Shown here in pieces: positions 44,622 to 55,514 of a stretch of 64,000 nucleotides of DNA. The DNA is from Bemisia tabaci. Taxonomy: Eukaryota > Arthropoda > Insecta > Hemiptera > Aleyrodidae. A program made the position numbers and the translations under genes. The DNA lies in the NCBI RefSeq assembly GCF_918797505.1, contig NC_092793.1, positions 80,783,912 to 80,847,911 of the forward strand, written 5' to 3'. Position 1 is the stretch's first letter, and the number at the start of each line of letters is the position of its first letter. The notes beneath the pieces were generated by a model. That model searched no databases. It was not told where the DNA came from and was given only the letters and a program-made list of their open reading frames with translations.

Positions 44622-46689
44622 CAGCGTCTCACATAGCGTTGGACTTACTGTCACAAAAATTAGAAATTGGCTATAAAGAGAAGGAATCTAAGTTCAACAA
44701 GTACGAAATAACAAAAAGTTGAAAGAATGGAGGTAAAATTTGTACCTAACAAACATCATCTACTTTGAAATAAAATTGAATCGTCTCGGCAGGTGGACGT
44801 GTTACGTTACTTCAAATTATTATTCATTAAGTTTAACTTGTGTTATGCATGCTCAAGCACCCCGAGGATCCCTTCAGAGAAATATGAATCTTCGACTGCG
44901 TGATTCAAAATGTTCATTTGTTGTTAATTCTTTGAAAATAGTCATTATATTTTTTTATGAAATCTTGTTAGGTTGGGGAAGAATCATGCCAAATTTTACG
45001 AACCGAAAGCGAGTGATGTAGGATTCTTAAGAAACTGTGTTGTGCCTGATAGAATACCTCGGCAAAGCTTGTACCCTTTCTTTTCGTGAAAGACTCCCGA
45101 CTTCCTCCGTGATATAATTTTCGTCCACTAAATGAAATCGTTCATTAATTTTAAGAGAAAAACGTTTCAAAAAAGAGGGGACAGAGAAGAGACAGATCTG
45201 CCTCGTTTTAAAGAGCACTTGGTGAGATCATTAATCAAGCGGCGTCTAATTGCAAGCAAATCCGGCCTTGCTCCAGGATCACTCGAACTGTGCATTCTCT
45301 GCCTGTTTTTAGGCAAATGAAAACATCACTCAGTGTCAGATTGCAAGGAACAAGATACAGAAGACGGTTTTCAAGAAAAAATGTTTTATAAAAAGGCTTA
45401 GGCACCACACTTTAATCTTCCTTCTGAACAGTATTGCCGTAGTTTTTTCGAGGGAGGGAGTGTTTCCCTTGCATGAAGCTATAGCCAATTCCGTCAGGTA
45501 TTATTATCTTGATCATGGAATTTGAATGATAGCAACGTTGTTTTAAAGCCTGTAAATTAAAGTTTGCTCTCGATGTAACTTTCGAGAATGCGGTCTTCAG
45601 CTTTCAAGTATACCTAATGTTTGGCAACATTTTCAACCTTGGGAATTTATTCTCAGTCCTTGCAAGAGGCTCTGCATCATTGTAATGCGAACCAGTTGAA
45701 AGGAATTAAAATAAATTTTGAGGGGTTTTAAGAAAGCAGCAATATCGTCTCGCCGGGACTTACAACCACTGGGGAGGGGAAAAATTAATTAAGAGAGTTG
45801 TTAGGCGCAGAACGGCATATAATGTATATCTCGACTTCTTTTTCGGCAAATTTATGCCGGTCGCCCAAGACCAAACCAACGCCGTATTATTAAAGCACCA
45901 CGCCGTTCTATTTGCATTCTTGTCTATTCAGTGTTTTCCCAATTTCGTACCCGGTTTTTGCGCCAAAACCCCTCCGTAGAAGTTTCTCAACATGGTTCCA
46001 CGAAACAGCCCTGCAAGCAACTTCTGGATTTAATTGAAAGCACTCGAGGGGCTTCGCCACTTTTTGAAAATGCTGTGAATAGTTCGCGCACTTCTTTATT
46101 TCATTTTTGGTAATCAAAATTCTTGATTCCTCCCTCTACTTTCCATCAAACTTTCCACTTTTTGTCCTCCGTTCTCTATTCACTTGGTCCAGGGAAAAAT
46201 CAATTACATTTTTGCTCATTTCAATGCGTTCGAGAATACGGTTTTGGACTAAAGCTGTGTGTATCCTATGTCATTGACTCTCATCATGTATCTCGAAATA
46301 AAAGTTGAAAAGTCCCGTTTTTAGAATGAAAATTCCTCTGCATACCTACGACGTTAGCTTTCACCACCAGATCCGCTTTTTTTGTGGAAACTCTCATATC
46401 CTCTTGTCATATGATAAACATCGTCTTGTTCTCAAATGCGCTCCAGAGCTCTTCACTGGATTCAATAAAAAGTGTACTTCTCATGGCGGGCTTCCTCATT
46501 ACTCATCATATTGAATTTTGAACAGAGAAGTTTGTATGCATCTTTTTTATTGATGTCTAACTCCTCCGTCTTTATTTCCTTCCTCTTTTTCCCTCCATAA
46601 CTTTTCCATGGGACTCAACGAACGTTTCAATTGTACGCAACCTAAAATTGTTGATTTTTTTTTATATCATAGTACCCGATGGTTTTAAA
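44622..46689. other. No gene recognised
   Basis: AT-rich. 45760-45910 is non-repetitive with CG motifs. Short frames show no domain. Confidence 0.45.
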
Positions 46690-47197
46690 AGATTGACACC
46701 CCTGGTAAAAATTGGCGATACGAGCTGCGTTTCAAAATACCATGGGAGTTCTTATAGCCGACTAAAAAAGGCTATTGAAAATCATATAGCTGGCTGTAGA
46801 AAGCGGAGCAAATCATGTGGCCGGGCTATACGAAGCTACAAAAAAGTACACAGCTGGTGTAGTTCCTATCGCCGGGTTTTACACTTTATCGCCATTAGCT
46901 ATGAAAGGCTATAAGAAATTGTGTATAAATTCGTGTGCTTTGGAAATCATTAAGTTTAATACGGAACTACTTCAATATTTACAAAACACACATTATATTT
47001 TCCTTTAAAACATATTGTTTTTTTCATCAATTAATATGAGATGGTCCATACAGAGTGTGCAAACATTTCAAAATCATGAGTCGAAAAACGCTAACTCCGC
47101 GAGATTAAATACTAGAGCCTAACACAAAGCGGAGCGGCGACGCATTGGCGCCTACAAACCTAACAGGGATACTTCACTCATTGCGCGGCGACGCACT

Positions 47198-47273
47198 GGC
47201 GCCTACAAACCTAACAGGGATACTTCACGCATTGCGCAATGCGTGAAGTATCCCTGTTAGGTTTGTAGGCGCC
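47198..47273. repeat. 76-bp perfect spacerless palindrome
   Basis: Each 38-base arm runs from GGCGCCTACAAACC through CAGGGATACTTCACGC to ATTGC, then the exact reverse complement with no loop. A direct extra arm copy (near 47146-47186) precedes it. Confidence 0.97.
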
Positions 47274-47389
47274 AATGCGCGTTTCGCGCTCTCTGCCCAC
47301 CCGCCGCGCCGCAGCGTGCCACGACGTCTGAAGTAACTTTTTCACACCAGAAGTATCATGGGTGGCGGTAGCCACCTCCGGACAAAGTC

Positions 47390-48056
47390 TATACTAGGGC
47401 CCACGAACGATGATCCCTGAGCCGCGGGTATTTCTTGCAAACACTGGCAACAGCGACACCCCGGCCCGGACCGAGTCTCGAGTTCGGGGACAATGCCGAG
47501 CCGAGCCATGATCGAACCCTAATTACTTACGCGTAATTTCCAATTTCACCCTCCCGTTAGAAAAAACCAAAATTTGTTGAAAGTTGTGTAACATTTTTTT
47601 AGCAAGTGTTTCGTTACTCTCCTTTAAAACACGAGTAAAAAGAGGCCTCGTTTATAAAAATCGGTCAAATAGCAGCAAAGTTACAGTTTGAGATACAATG
47701 TCATAAATAAAAATTGGACTTCGTTTCAAAAAGGAAAAAGAAGGAAAAAATACAAATTGTATATAACAATTATATATGATTTAGCTCAGAATTTTACGAG
47801 CAACCCAACCATGTAATGGAAGAAGAGATTGGGGCAAAATTACAAGAAATTGATCTTTTACGAAAGGGCTTCCTATGAAGAATTTTGACCTGAAGATAGG
47901 GGTAGAATAGCAGCAGTTCGCATACAATAGCTTTTCGCGTTCACAATACCCGGTCTCGTCGATGTGCGTGCTCGACCTTGCAGCGTTGTCATTTACATGG
48001 TCCATGCGTTTATTCGCCCGATTTTTCAGGGATCATCGTTCGTGGGCCCTAGTATA
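47390..48056. mobile_element. 667-bp TIR element nested in family H
   Basis: Perfect 31-bp inverted ends, TATACTAGGGCCCACGAACG then ATGATCCCTGA. Flanks AAGTC and AACTC may be a decayed 5-bp duplication. A 74-codon minus-strand frame (47781-48005) ends LLPLHGWVARKILS and is not recognised. Confidence 0.85.
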
Positions 48057-48754
48057 AACTCGACAACACTGGAAAGCCTCCAAACGAAAATGGTGGCAGC
48101 CAACGATAGACACATGTAACTCCCTTATTCTGAAAATTTAAGAAATCACAAGAAATAAGAAATCAGTAGAAATTGAAGGCGCTCCAACATATAAAGAATG
48201 ACAGGCATCCTTCAAAAGTACGGAGCTTTCCTCGCAAAATAAATCAAGATACTACGGCACCAACACAGAGCGGTAGTCCAATAACTAACGAAGTCCTAGT
48301 ATCCGCAATTAGTAACGTTTAGCATAAACTTTATCGTCTGGCTGTTGCTTAATCGCCATCGGCTATAAAAGGCTATAAGAAATTGTACAGCCGGCTACAG
48401 AAGCTATTGGAAATCTTACAGCCAGCTTTAGGTCTATAGTATTTTGGAACACACATTCTACCGCCAATTTTTACGAGGGACGTAATACGTAGTTTGCATT
48501 TTACACTAACTTGTAGCTCAGAAGCTAGATTTTGACTGGAACGTCCAAAAATGGTCAAAAAACGTGTTTTGATATTGAAGCAAAAACATTTCTAGCATTA
48601 AAATTTGTATTTATAATGAATTAACTGAGGAAAAATGTTTTAATTCAAAGAATTAAAATGTTTGCATGTCAAATTTCCTTTTCTCCGAATTCAACAAAAT
48701 CTCATTCGAATTAGATACTAATTATTTTACTAAAATTTTTTATAAAAAAGAAAT

Positions 48755-49308
48755 AATGGACCACTAGACAAAGTACAAATTTCAGCATTCTGATACATGT
48801 TTCTTGACCAAAATTTCATGTAGAACACGATACGCACAACAAAAATTACCAAAATCAACTCCTTACGAAGATATTTAATGATTTTTGATGCGTGAATTCA
48901 AACCACCCGCTCATGAAAACTCAACACTCTACGTGATTCACATCGCGCGCTAAACGTGATCATGACAGTCTGTGCGATATAAAAATCTGGCAACCGCGAT
49001 TTTGACGCTTTGGCTCAGCTAAAGCAAATTGCTTAAAGTTTGAATAACACATGATGGGAAATGAACACTGCTCGATAAAGAAGATCGCCGAAACCGTTGT
49101 AGTGCGCGATTTGACTAACGTAGAGCTTTGAGTTTCTTGTGAGCGGCCAGTTCAAATTTATTGTAACCAATGTGAAATAAAATCGTTAATATCTTCGTTA
49201 GGAGTTGGTTTCAGTAATTTTTATTACGCGAGTCGTGTTCTACGTGAAATTCTGGTTAAGAAACATGTATCAGAATCCTTTAACTCGTACCTTGTCTAGT
49301 AGTCCATT
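48755..49308. mobile_element. Family B TIR element, full-length (554 bp)
   Basis: AATGGACCACTAGACAAAGT and CCTTGTCTAGTAGTCCATT ends. Close to 1193-1747 along its whole length, including CTACGTGATTCACATCGCGC. Confidence 0.9.
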
Positions 49309-51261
49309 CTTGCTCCTCCAAAAATTTTCTTCAAATAACGGATACTTTACTTTTAGTTTGAAAAAAAGTTATTGTCAACAACTTTTTTCCACTGTGTGGA
49401 CGTTACCGATGCCTGATTCGCATAGACTATAATAATAAGAGCTCACCTCGTTGATGTTCTCGCGTAGTATTAGTCTAATTTATTGATTTTATCCTTTTTC
49501 CTTCTATTTGCATGTAGGATATGAAATAACACGCTTTCCTTAAAGTTTTCCTCACAAAGTCGAGTTGGAAGCTCAGCAAGGAGAGAAACGAGAGTAAACA
49601 AATGCGGATAATTCAATCTGCGTATTATTTTTATTTCCATATTTTCGTCTTAATCTACGCCTCCTCACAGTCAACTTGGCTCATGAATTCATCATCCCCC
49701 AGCGCTTTTACCCGCCTTCTCTTTTACCAAACAGCTCACGACTTTCATTCTGATACCTTCACAGGCGCGGCTTTTTTATTAACATAAAACGTGGCCCGCA
49801 ATATTAAATAAGTTCTTTTCTTGACTTATTCCCGGGTTTTAATTTCATCGTCACGATTATCATTAACCTCAGAGCATTTTAGATAGAGAAATTCGCCTTT
49901 TCAATTTTCTGTTTGTTGACGTGTCTGGTTGCCTCCTCCGGATAGGCTTTGTGCCTCTTTTTGAAGAATAATTCATCGCCTGACTCACCGCCTTTCACGG
50001 CAATCATGATTACCGATATGAAGTCTACGATGTAAATCTATTGACTATACTAAATTTATGTTATAAATTTATTTGTCATCACCTCATAAATAACAAAATT
50101 CCGGGATTTAAACACCTAACAAAAAATCACCAATGAAAAAAAACCGGCTCTTAACTTGATGTTTTGGTCACTTTATTTTGCTGCTAGATTTTGTACTAAA
50201 CTCAGAAGGAAAATTTATTTTTTCTCCCTCAGGAAAGAAGTGCCTTTCCCTCATGTAAATGCCTTTTTGCAGCATACATTCTTTTTCCTCACCTTTGCCA
50301 GGCCTGAACTGTTTTTCAGTCAACTACCCTCTTCAGAAATGTATCCCCCCGAAACTACTTCCTTCACAACAAACTTGAAGCCTCCATCGAATAGAGGAGC
50401 CGATGGAATCAATCAATTTATAATATTTCACTCGCCGAAGTTTTGACTTGTGAGAAATGTCGATAAGACGGGCCTTCGGATTTTATCTTAAGTGAAAAGT
50501 TCTGGTAAAGCTTCTCCATGTAGTTTTCAGATTTTTAAAAGGCTCTTGGAACAAAGAATGAGAATGCAAGTGGAGCGGAAACTTTTCCAGTAATGTGGTG
50601 GGAATCGTTCGAATCATCGTGAACTTATGTATACCCGGTCTCTCTGGATTCTCTTTTTTTCCCAGCAGAAACATGTGTGCCAACATTGAGAACTATTCAT
50701 TCCATGTCAGCTGATATTCTGTAATTCCTTTTTGTTTTTTTAAGGGTGGAGGCGTAAATAGACAAAGTTTTCATCGTTACTCTAAAATAAATGCATTAGG
50801 TACTGCAATTATTATTTTTTTCGTCATTTCATAAAATATATCATACATGTTTGAAAGCAGCTTTTGTAGACTTCAAAAATACTTAACAAGCTACTTTTTA
50901 AAATACTGTCCCTCTTCTCCTCATTTTCTAAACATCTTAATGCTTTTTTCTCGTATAAAATACTACTTAAGCAAGTTACAGAGGGTTTTTGTGCCTACTT
51001 TCAACTTTTTCAAGAAGAAATATTGAAATAACCATGGAGGAGAAGGGATCAATGTACCATGATTTAAGAACCTCACAGATAAATATAACACATTTTAAAT
51101 GTGCTTTTTTCAGACTTGCGTTTTATTAGTGCATATTTCTTACACAAAGCCTTTCACTTGATAACTTCCAATCATTACATGAGTAACTAAAGTGGTCCAT
51201 ACTTAAAAATATTAGATGTAGAAATCAAATCACTTTTTCCTTAATGAAATTCAAAAAGCAC
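49309..51261. other. No gene or repeat recognised
   Basis: Ordinary AT-rich sequence with pyrimidine-rich stretches. Frames such as 50156-50446 lack any domain. Confidence 0.45.
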
Positions 51262-51720
51262 GCTAAACGTTATTAAATACGGATGCTGGGACTTAGTGAG
51301 TTTTTGGACTACCGCTCTCTTTTTGTGCCGCAGTATCTTGATTCATTTTGCGAGAAAAGCTCAGAACTCTCAAAGGATGCATGTTACTCTAAATATGTTA
51401 GAGCGCCTTCAATTTCGTATGATACTGTGCAACACCTCTGTTATGAAATAGTTGCTTGAGGAGCCGTGGCACGCTGCGGCGTGGCGCGGCGCCGGCGAGC
51501 GGCTGGCGGCCGGTCAGCGCAAAAAGCGCATCGGCGCCTACAAACCTCAGGAGATACTTCACGCATTACGCAATGCGTGAAGGATCACCTTAGGTTTGTA
51601 GGCGCCAGTGCGCGTTCCGCGCTAGTAGCTTGCCACTCCGCTGTGTTTGGCTCTAATATTTAAATTTGTCGAGTCAGTGATTTATACTCATAATAGTGAA
51701 ACGTTTGCACACTCTGCATG
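51262..51720 (-). mobile_element. Family H copy, reverse orientation
   Basis: In reverse orientation it carries the same blocks in the same order as the 46690 copy: GAGTGTGCAAACGTTTCACT, the palindrome arms around GGCGCCTACAAACC, then TGGACTACCGCTCT and GCCGCAGTATCTTGATTCAT. It lacks the 667-bp nested element. Confidence 0.75.
51526..51613. repeat. Imperfect palindrome of family H
   Basis: Arms 51526-51567 and 51572-51613 pair (GGCGCCTACAAACCT and CTTCACGCATT) around the four-base loop ACGC. Confidence 0.9.
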
Positions 51721-52249
51721 GATTATTCTCATTGAAATTGATGGGGTAAAAATATGTAGGGAAGGAAAATACAATGTGTTTATTCTGTTTATTGTAATAT
51801 TAAGGTGGTTCCGTGTCAAATTGTATGATTTCCAAAGCACTATAATTTTTTATTTTATATCTTGTGCTTTTATTTTGCTGCCGCGTGGTGCATGCGCAAC
51901 CAAACGCTTAAAATTGACGAATTTTTTTCTAAAAGATCGATGTACAAGTGGGTTGAAACCAAAGATTCGTTCCTCTTGGTTTTTTTCTCCTTTATTCATT
52001 TTGGTATAGTTTCTTTCAACACAACTACGGCTCATTCAGATTAATACCCATGCCATCGCTTGACAAATGTCTTACAATTACACAGCCCTGCGTTTTTTTG
52101 GTCATGTCTTGTTGCATGGAATAACTTGATTGATTCCTATGTATTTTTTAGCGCTGAGTTCGGGAAAAATACCCAAAAAATTCCATCAAGTCAGGATTTT
52201 CCGCAAAATCAATGGTTGAATTGAAAAGGAAATAAAAATTCAATTTTTT
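51568..52249 (+). repeat. Tandem duplication of 682 bp, copy 1
   Basis: It begins ACGCAATGCGTGAAGGATCA and ends AAATTCAATTTTTT. It appears identical to the next 682 bases, with no difference in the stretches I compared. Confidence 0.95.
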
Positions 52250-52931
52250 ACGCAATGCGTGAAGGATCACCTTAGGTTTGTAGGCGCCAGTGCGCGTTCC
52301 GCGCTAGTAGCTTGCCACTCCGCTGTGTTTGGCTCTAATATTTAAATTTGTCGAGTCAGTGATTTATACTCATAATAGTGAAACGTTTGCACACTCTGCA
52401 TGGATTATTCTCATTGAAATTGATGGGGTAAAAATATGTAGGGAAGGAAAATACAATGTGTTTATTCTGTTTATTGTAATATTAAGGTGGTTCCGTGTCA
52501 AATTGTATGATTTCCAAAGCACTATAATTTTTTATTTTATATCTTGTGCTTTTATTTTGCTGCCGCGTGGTGCATGCGCAACCAAACGCTTAAAATTGAC
52601 GAATTTTTTTCTAAAAGATCGATGTACAAGTGGGTTGAAACCAAAGATTCGTTCCTCTTGGTTTTTTTCTCCTTTATTCATTTTGGTATAGTTTCTTTCA
52701 ACACAACTACGGCTCATTCAGATTAATACCCATGCCATCGCTTGACAAATGTCTTACAATTACACAGCCCTGCGTTTTTTTGGTCATGTCTTGTTGCATG
52801 GAATAACTTGATTGATTCCTATGTATTTTTTAGCGCTGAGTTCGGGAAAAATACCCAAAAAATTCCATCAAGTCAGGATTTTCCGCAAAATCAATGGTTG
52901 AATTGAAAAGGAAATAAAAATTCAATTTTTT
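52250..52931 (+). repeat. Tandem duplication of 682 bp, copy 2
   Basis: It directly follows copy 1. The original downstream sequence (GGAAATTTTTGCCCC) continues only after this copy, so copy 1 carries a truncated family I element (52080-52249). Confidence 0.95.
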
Positions 52932-53094
52932 GGAAATTTTTGCCCCATAAAAACCAAAATTTTGAATTTGCGGAAAATCCTGACGTGATGGAATTTTTTG
53001 GGCATTTTTCCCGAACTCAGCGCTAAAAAATACCTAGGAATCAATCAAGTTATTCCATGCAACAAGACATGAACAAAAAAACGCAGGGCTGTGT
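52762..53094. mobile_element. Family I TIR element (333 bp)
   Basis: ACACAGCCCTGCGTTTTTTT and its inverse ending GCAGGGCTGTGT. The arms of about 130 bp include GTCTTGTTGCATGGAATAAC and AGCGCTGAGTTCGGGAAAAA. The centre is TTCAATTTTTTGG. Confidence 0.9.
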
Positions 53095-53689
53095 AATCGA
53101 CATAGTGAAATAATCGACATAGTGAAATAATCGACATAGTGAAATAATGGGCAGGTGAAATAATCGACATAGTGAAATACTGGGGATAGTGAAATAATCG
53201 ACGGAGTGAAATAATCGACATAGTGAAATACTCGACATAGTGAAATAATCGACATAGTGAAATACTCGACATAGTGAAATAATCGACAAAGTGAAATACT
53301 CGACATAGTGAAATAATCGACGGAGTGAAATAATCGACATAGTGAAATACTCGACATAGTGAAATAATCGACATAGTGAAATACTCGACATAGTGAAATA
53401 CTCTACATAGTGAAATAATCGACAAAGTGAAATACTCGACATAGTGAAATAATCGACATAGTGAAATAATAGACAGAGTGAAATAATTGACATGGTGAAA
53501 TACTCGACATAGTGAAATACTCGACATAGTGAAATAATCGACGGAGTGAAATAATCGACATAGTGAAATAATCGACATAGTGAAATAATCGACATAGTGA
53601 AATAATCGACTTAGTGAAATAATCGACGTAGTGAAATAATCGACAGAGTGAAATAATCGACATAGTGAAATAATCGACATAGTGAAATA
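53095..53689. repeat. Satellite of about 35 units of 17 bp
   Basis: The consensus unit is AATCGACATAGTGAAAT, with a frequent second form having ACTCGAC instead of AATCGAC and a rarer CGGAG variant. One unit is 16 bp (AATGGGCAGGTGAAAT). The array fills the space between two family I termini. It has no stop in any minus-strand frame, which makes spurious long ORFs repeating SIISLCRLFHYVDYFT. Confidence 0.97.
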
Positions 53690-54351
53690 ACACAGCCCTG
53701 CGTTTTTTTGGTCATGTCTTGTTGCATGGAATAACTTGATTGATTCCTATGTATTTTTTAGCGCTGAGTTCGGGAAAAATACCCAAAAAATTCCATCACG
53801 TCAGGATTTTCCGCAAATTCAAAATTTTGGTTTTTATGGGGCAAAAATTTCCAAAAAATTGAATTTTTATTTCTTTTTCAATTCAACCATTGATTTTTGT
53901 CTGTAGTATCTCTACTAAGTATAAAATAACCATTGCACGTCGGAAAGAAGCCTCAAAGAGTGATACTTGTCCGAATTTCGTCAAATTTTATGCATTTTAA
54001 GGTGGTTTTTATCCCCCTAAAAATCGTTTTTCGGACAGAATTTTTAAAAATACAACTCGAAAAAATTCATTCCCCCATAATTTACTTCCGTTAGTACCCA
54101 CGAATCACCAGAAAAAGTAAACACAAGTTTCTAAAATATTGGGAAGAGTGGGGCGGCGCCAAGATGTCATATGAGAGCTCCACGCGGCTCGCGGCTGCTT
54201 CCCATAAAAACCAAAATTTTGAATTTGCGGAAAATCTTGACGTGATGGAATTTTTTTGGTATTTTTCCCGAACTCAGCGCTAAAAAATACACAGGAATCA
54301 ATCAAGTTATTCCTTGCAACAAGACATGAACAAAAAAACGCACGGCTGTGT
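53690..54351. mobile_element. Family I element with enlarged centre (662 bp)
   Basis: The left arm ACACAGCCCTGCG to about 53893 and the right arm 54200-54351 are inverted. Between them lie about 300 bp of unrelated sequence (53894-54199), probably an insertion or a longer parent form. Confidence 0.8.
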
Positions 54352-55061
54352 TATTTGCCACATTTTAGAAATGTAAATGTTTCGAAATTTAAGTAATATT
54401 TTCATTTGAAAAAAGAAGAAAAAAGGTATATATACGGCATATTTTATTTCAAAAAATTTAATCATAGAAATATAACCAAATATTCACCGATGAAAATTTG
54501 AAAAGGTGAATCAAAAGAATAGAGTAACATTTCATTAAAAAATGACTTACCATTACAACACAGCAAGTAGCAAAAACTTCGCCCAAACAAGAATTCTACT
54601 TTTAGAAGGTATACATGTGATTATACAGGTTTGGTGCTAGAAATGAAGGTGAATTTCAAAACAGAGGAAAAAAAGCAAGGAAAAAAGGGGGAAAAAGAAT
54701 CCACTGTGTAAATTTGATCTCTGACAACTACCTCTGTAATTGAGTGGTCAGTCCGCAAACAATGTATTGTTTGTTCGCTACGATGCTAGCCCATCGAAAG
54801 TTCGATTTGCTCATCAGCGGAAATGAATATTTTAATTCATACATCGATTAATTCAGTTTCATCGCGAGATTTTTTTTCAAGTGAGAAAATATCATAAATC
54901 TCTACCGCAATTTAATGAGGTAATGTCTAACATTTGCTGAGCATAAAGCATGGAATTTCTTTTCATCCAGAAACGGATTTAAACCCCAGGAAAAGGGTCC
55001 AAGGAGTCAGGTCGCTCATCTACTTAAGAAGTTTCCGAGGGAAGGGTTTTATTCCATAGGT
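54352..55061. other. No gene seen
   Basis: AT-rich. No repeat recognised. Confidence 0.45.
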
Positions 55062-55355
55062 AATAAGCGCATTTTATTTAAAGTTCCGAACCTCTTTGGG
55101 AATTTCTGTCCCGATTTGTCTCATCAATCACCAACACCAGTGGACACCGTTGTTACCAGATTCGGCCAATCAGATCCGTTTGTTTTCGATAGGTGAAACA
55201 TTTTTTACAACCACCTCGCGAGGTGGTACCAAAATCACGCACCAACTATGCGATTCGTTGGTCACCAAATCGGAAGTTCCGAACTCAAATAGAGTGGTAG
55301 CTCGAAGGTTCGGGCACAAAAGTAGTACCAAACATCTAAATAAAATTCGCTTATT
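55062..55355. mobile_element. TIR element (about 294 bp)
   Basis: AATAAGCGCATTTTATTTAA and TCTAAATAAAATTCGCTTATT ends. A 16-bp perfect palindrome CCACCTCGCGAGGTGG lies at 55211-55226. Confidence 0.65.
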
Positions 55356-55471
55356 TTGACCTGCGGATCCTCTTTTAGACAATTTTGTACCAATGATCTT
55401 CCTTTTAAAAAAATTCCTGGTTACGTTATTAATTGTCTCTGGTTATTAATCTTTATCAAAATCATTTCGGG

Positions 55472-55514
<43 letters not shown>

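Larger units (their letters stand above)
46690..48485. mobile_element. Family H composite foldback element
   Basis: The outer arms near 46700-46910 and 48360-48485 are inverted copies (CTGGTAAAAATTGGCGATA and TACCGCCAATTTTTACGAGG; GGCTATAAGAAATTGT in both). The interior holds the block ACAGAGTGTGCAAACATTTC, the 76-bp palindrome, a nested 667-bp TIR element and a block (48140-48340) that recurs inverted at 51262-51425. Confidence 0.7.

Noticed and set aside
53095..53689. CRISPR-like array
   Set aside because: Units are contiguous 17-bp repeats without unique spacers, in eukaryotic DNA. It is a satellite.
53034..53693. Long minus-strand ORFs of up to 211 codons repeating SIISLCRLFHYVDYFT
   Set aside because: They are translation of the 17-bp satellite, which lacks stops in all three frames of that strand. 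Three overlapping frames are open at once.
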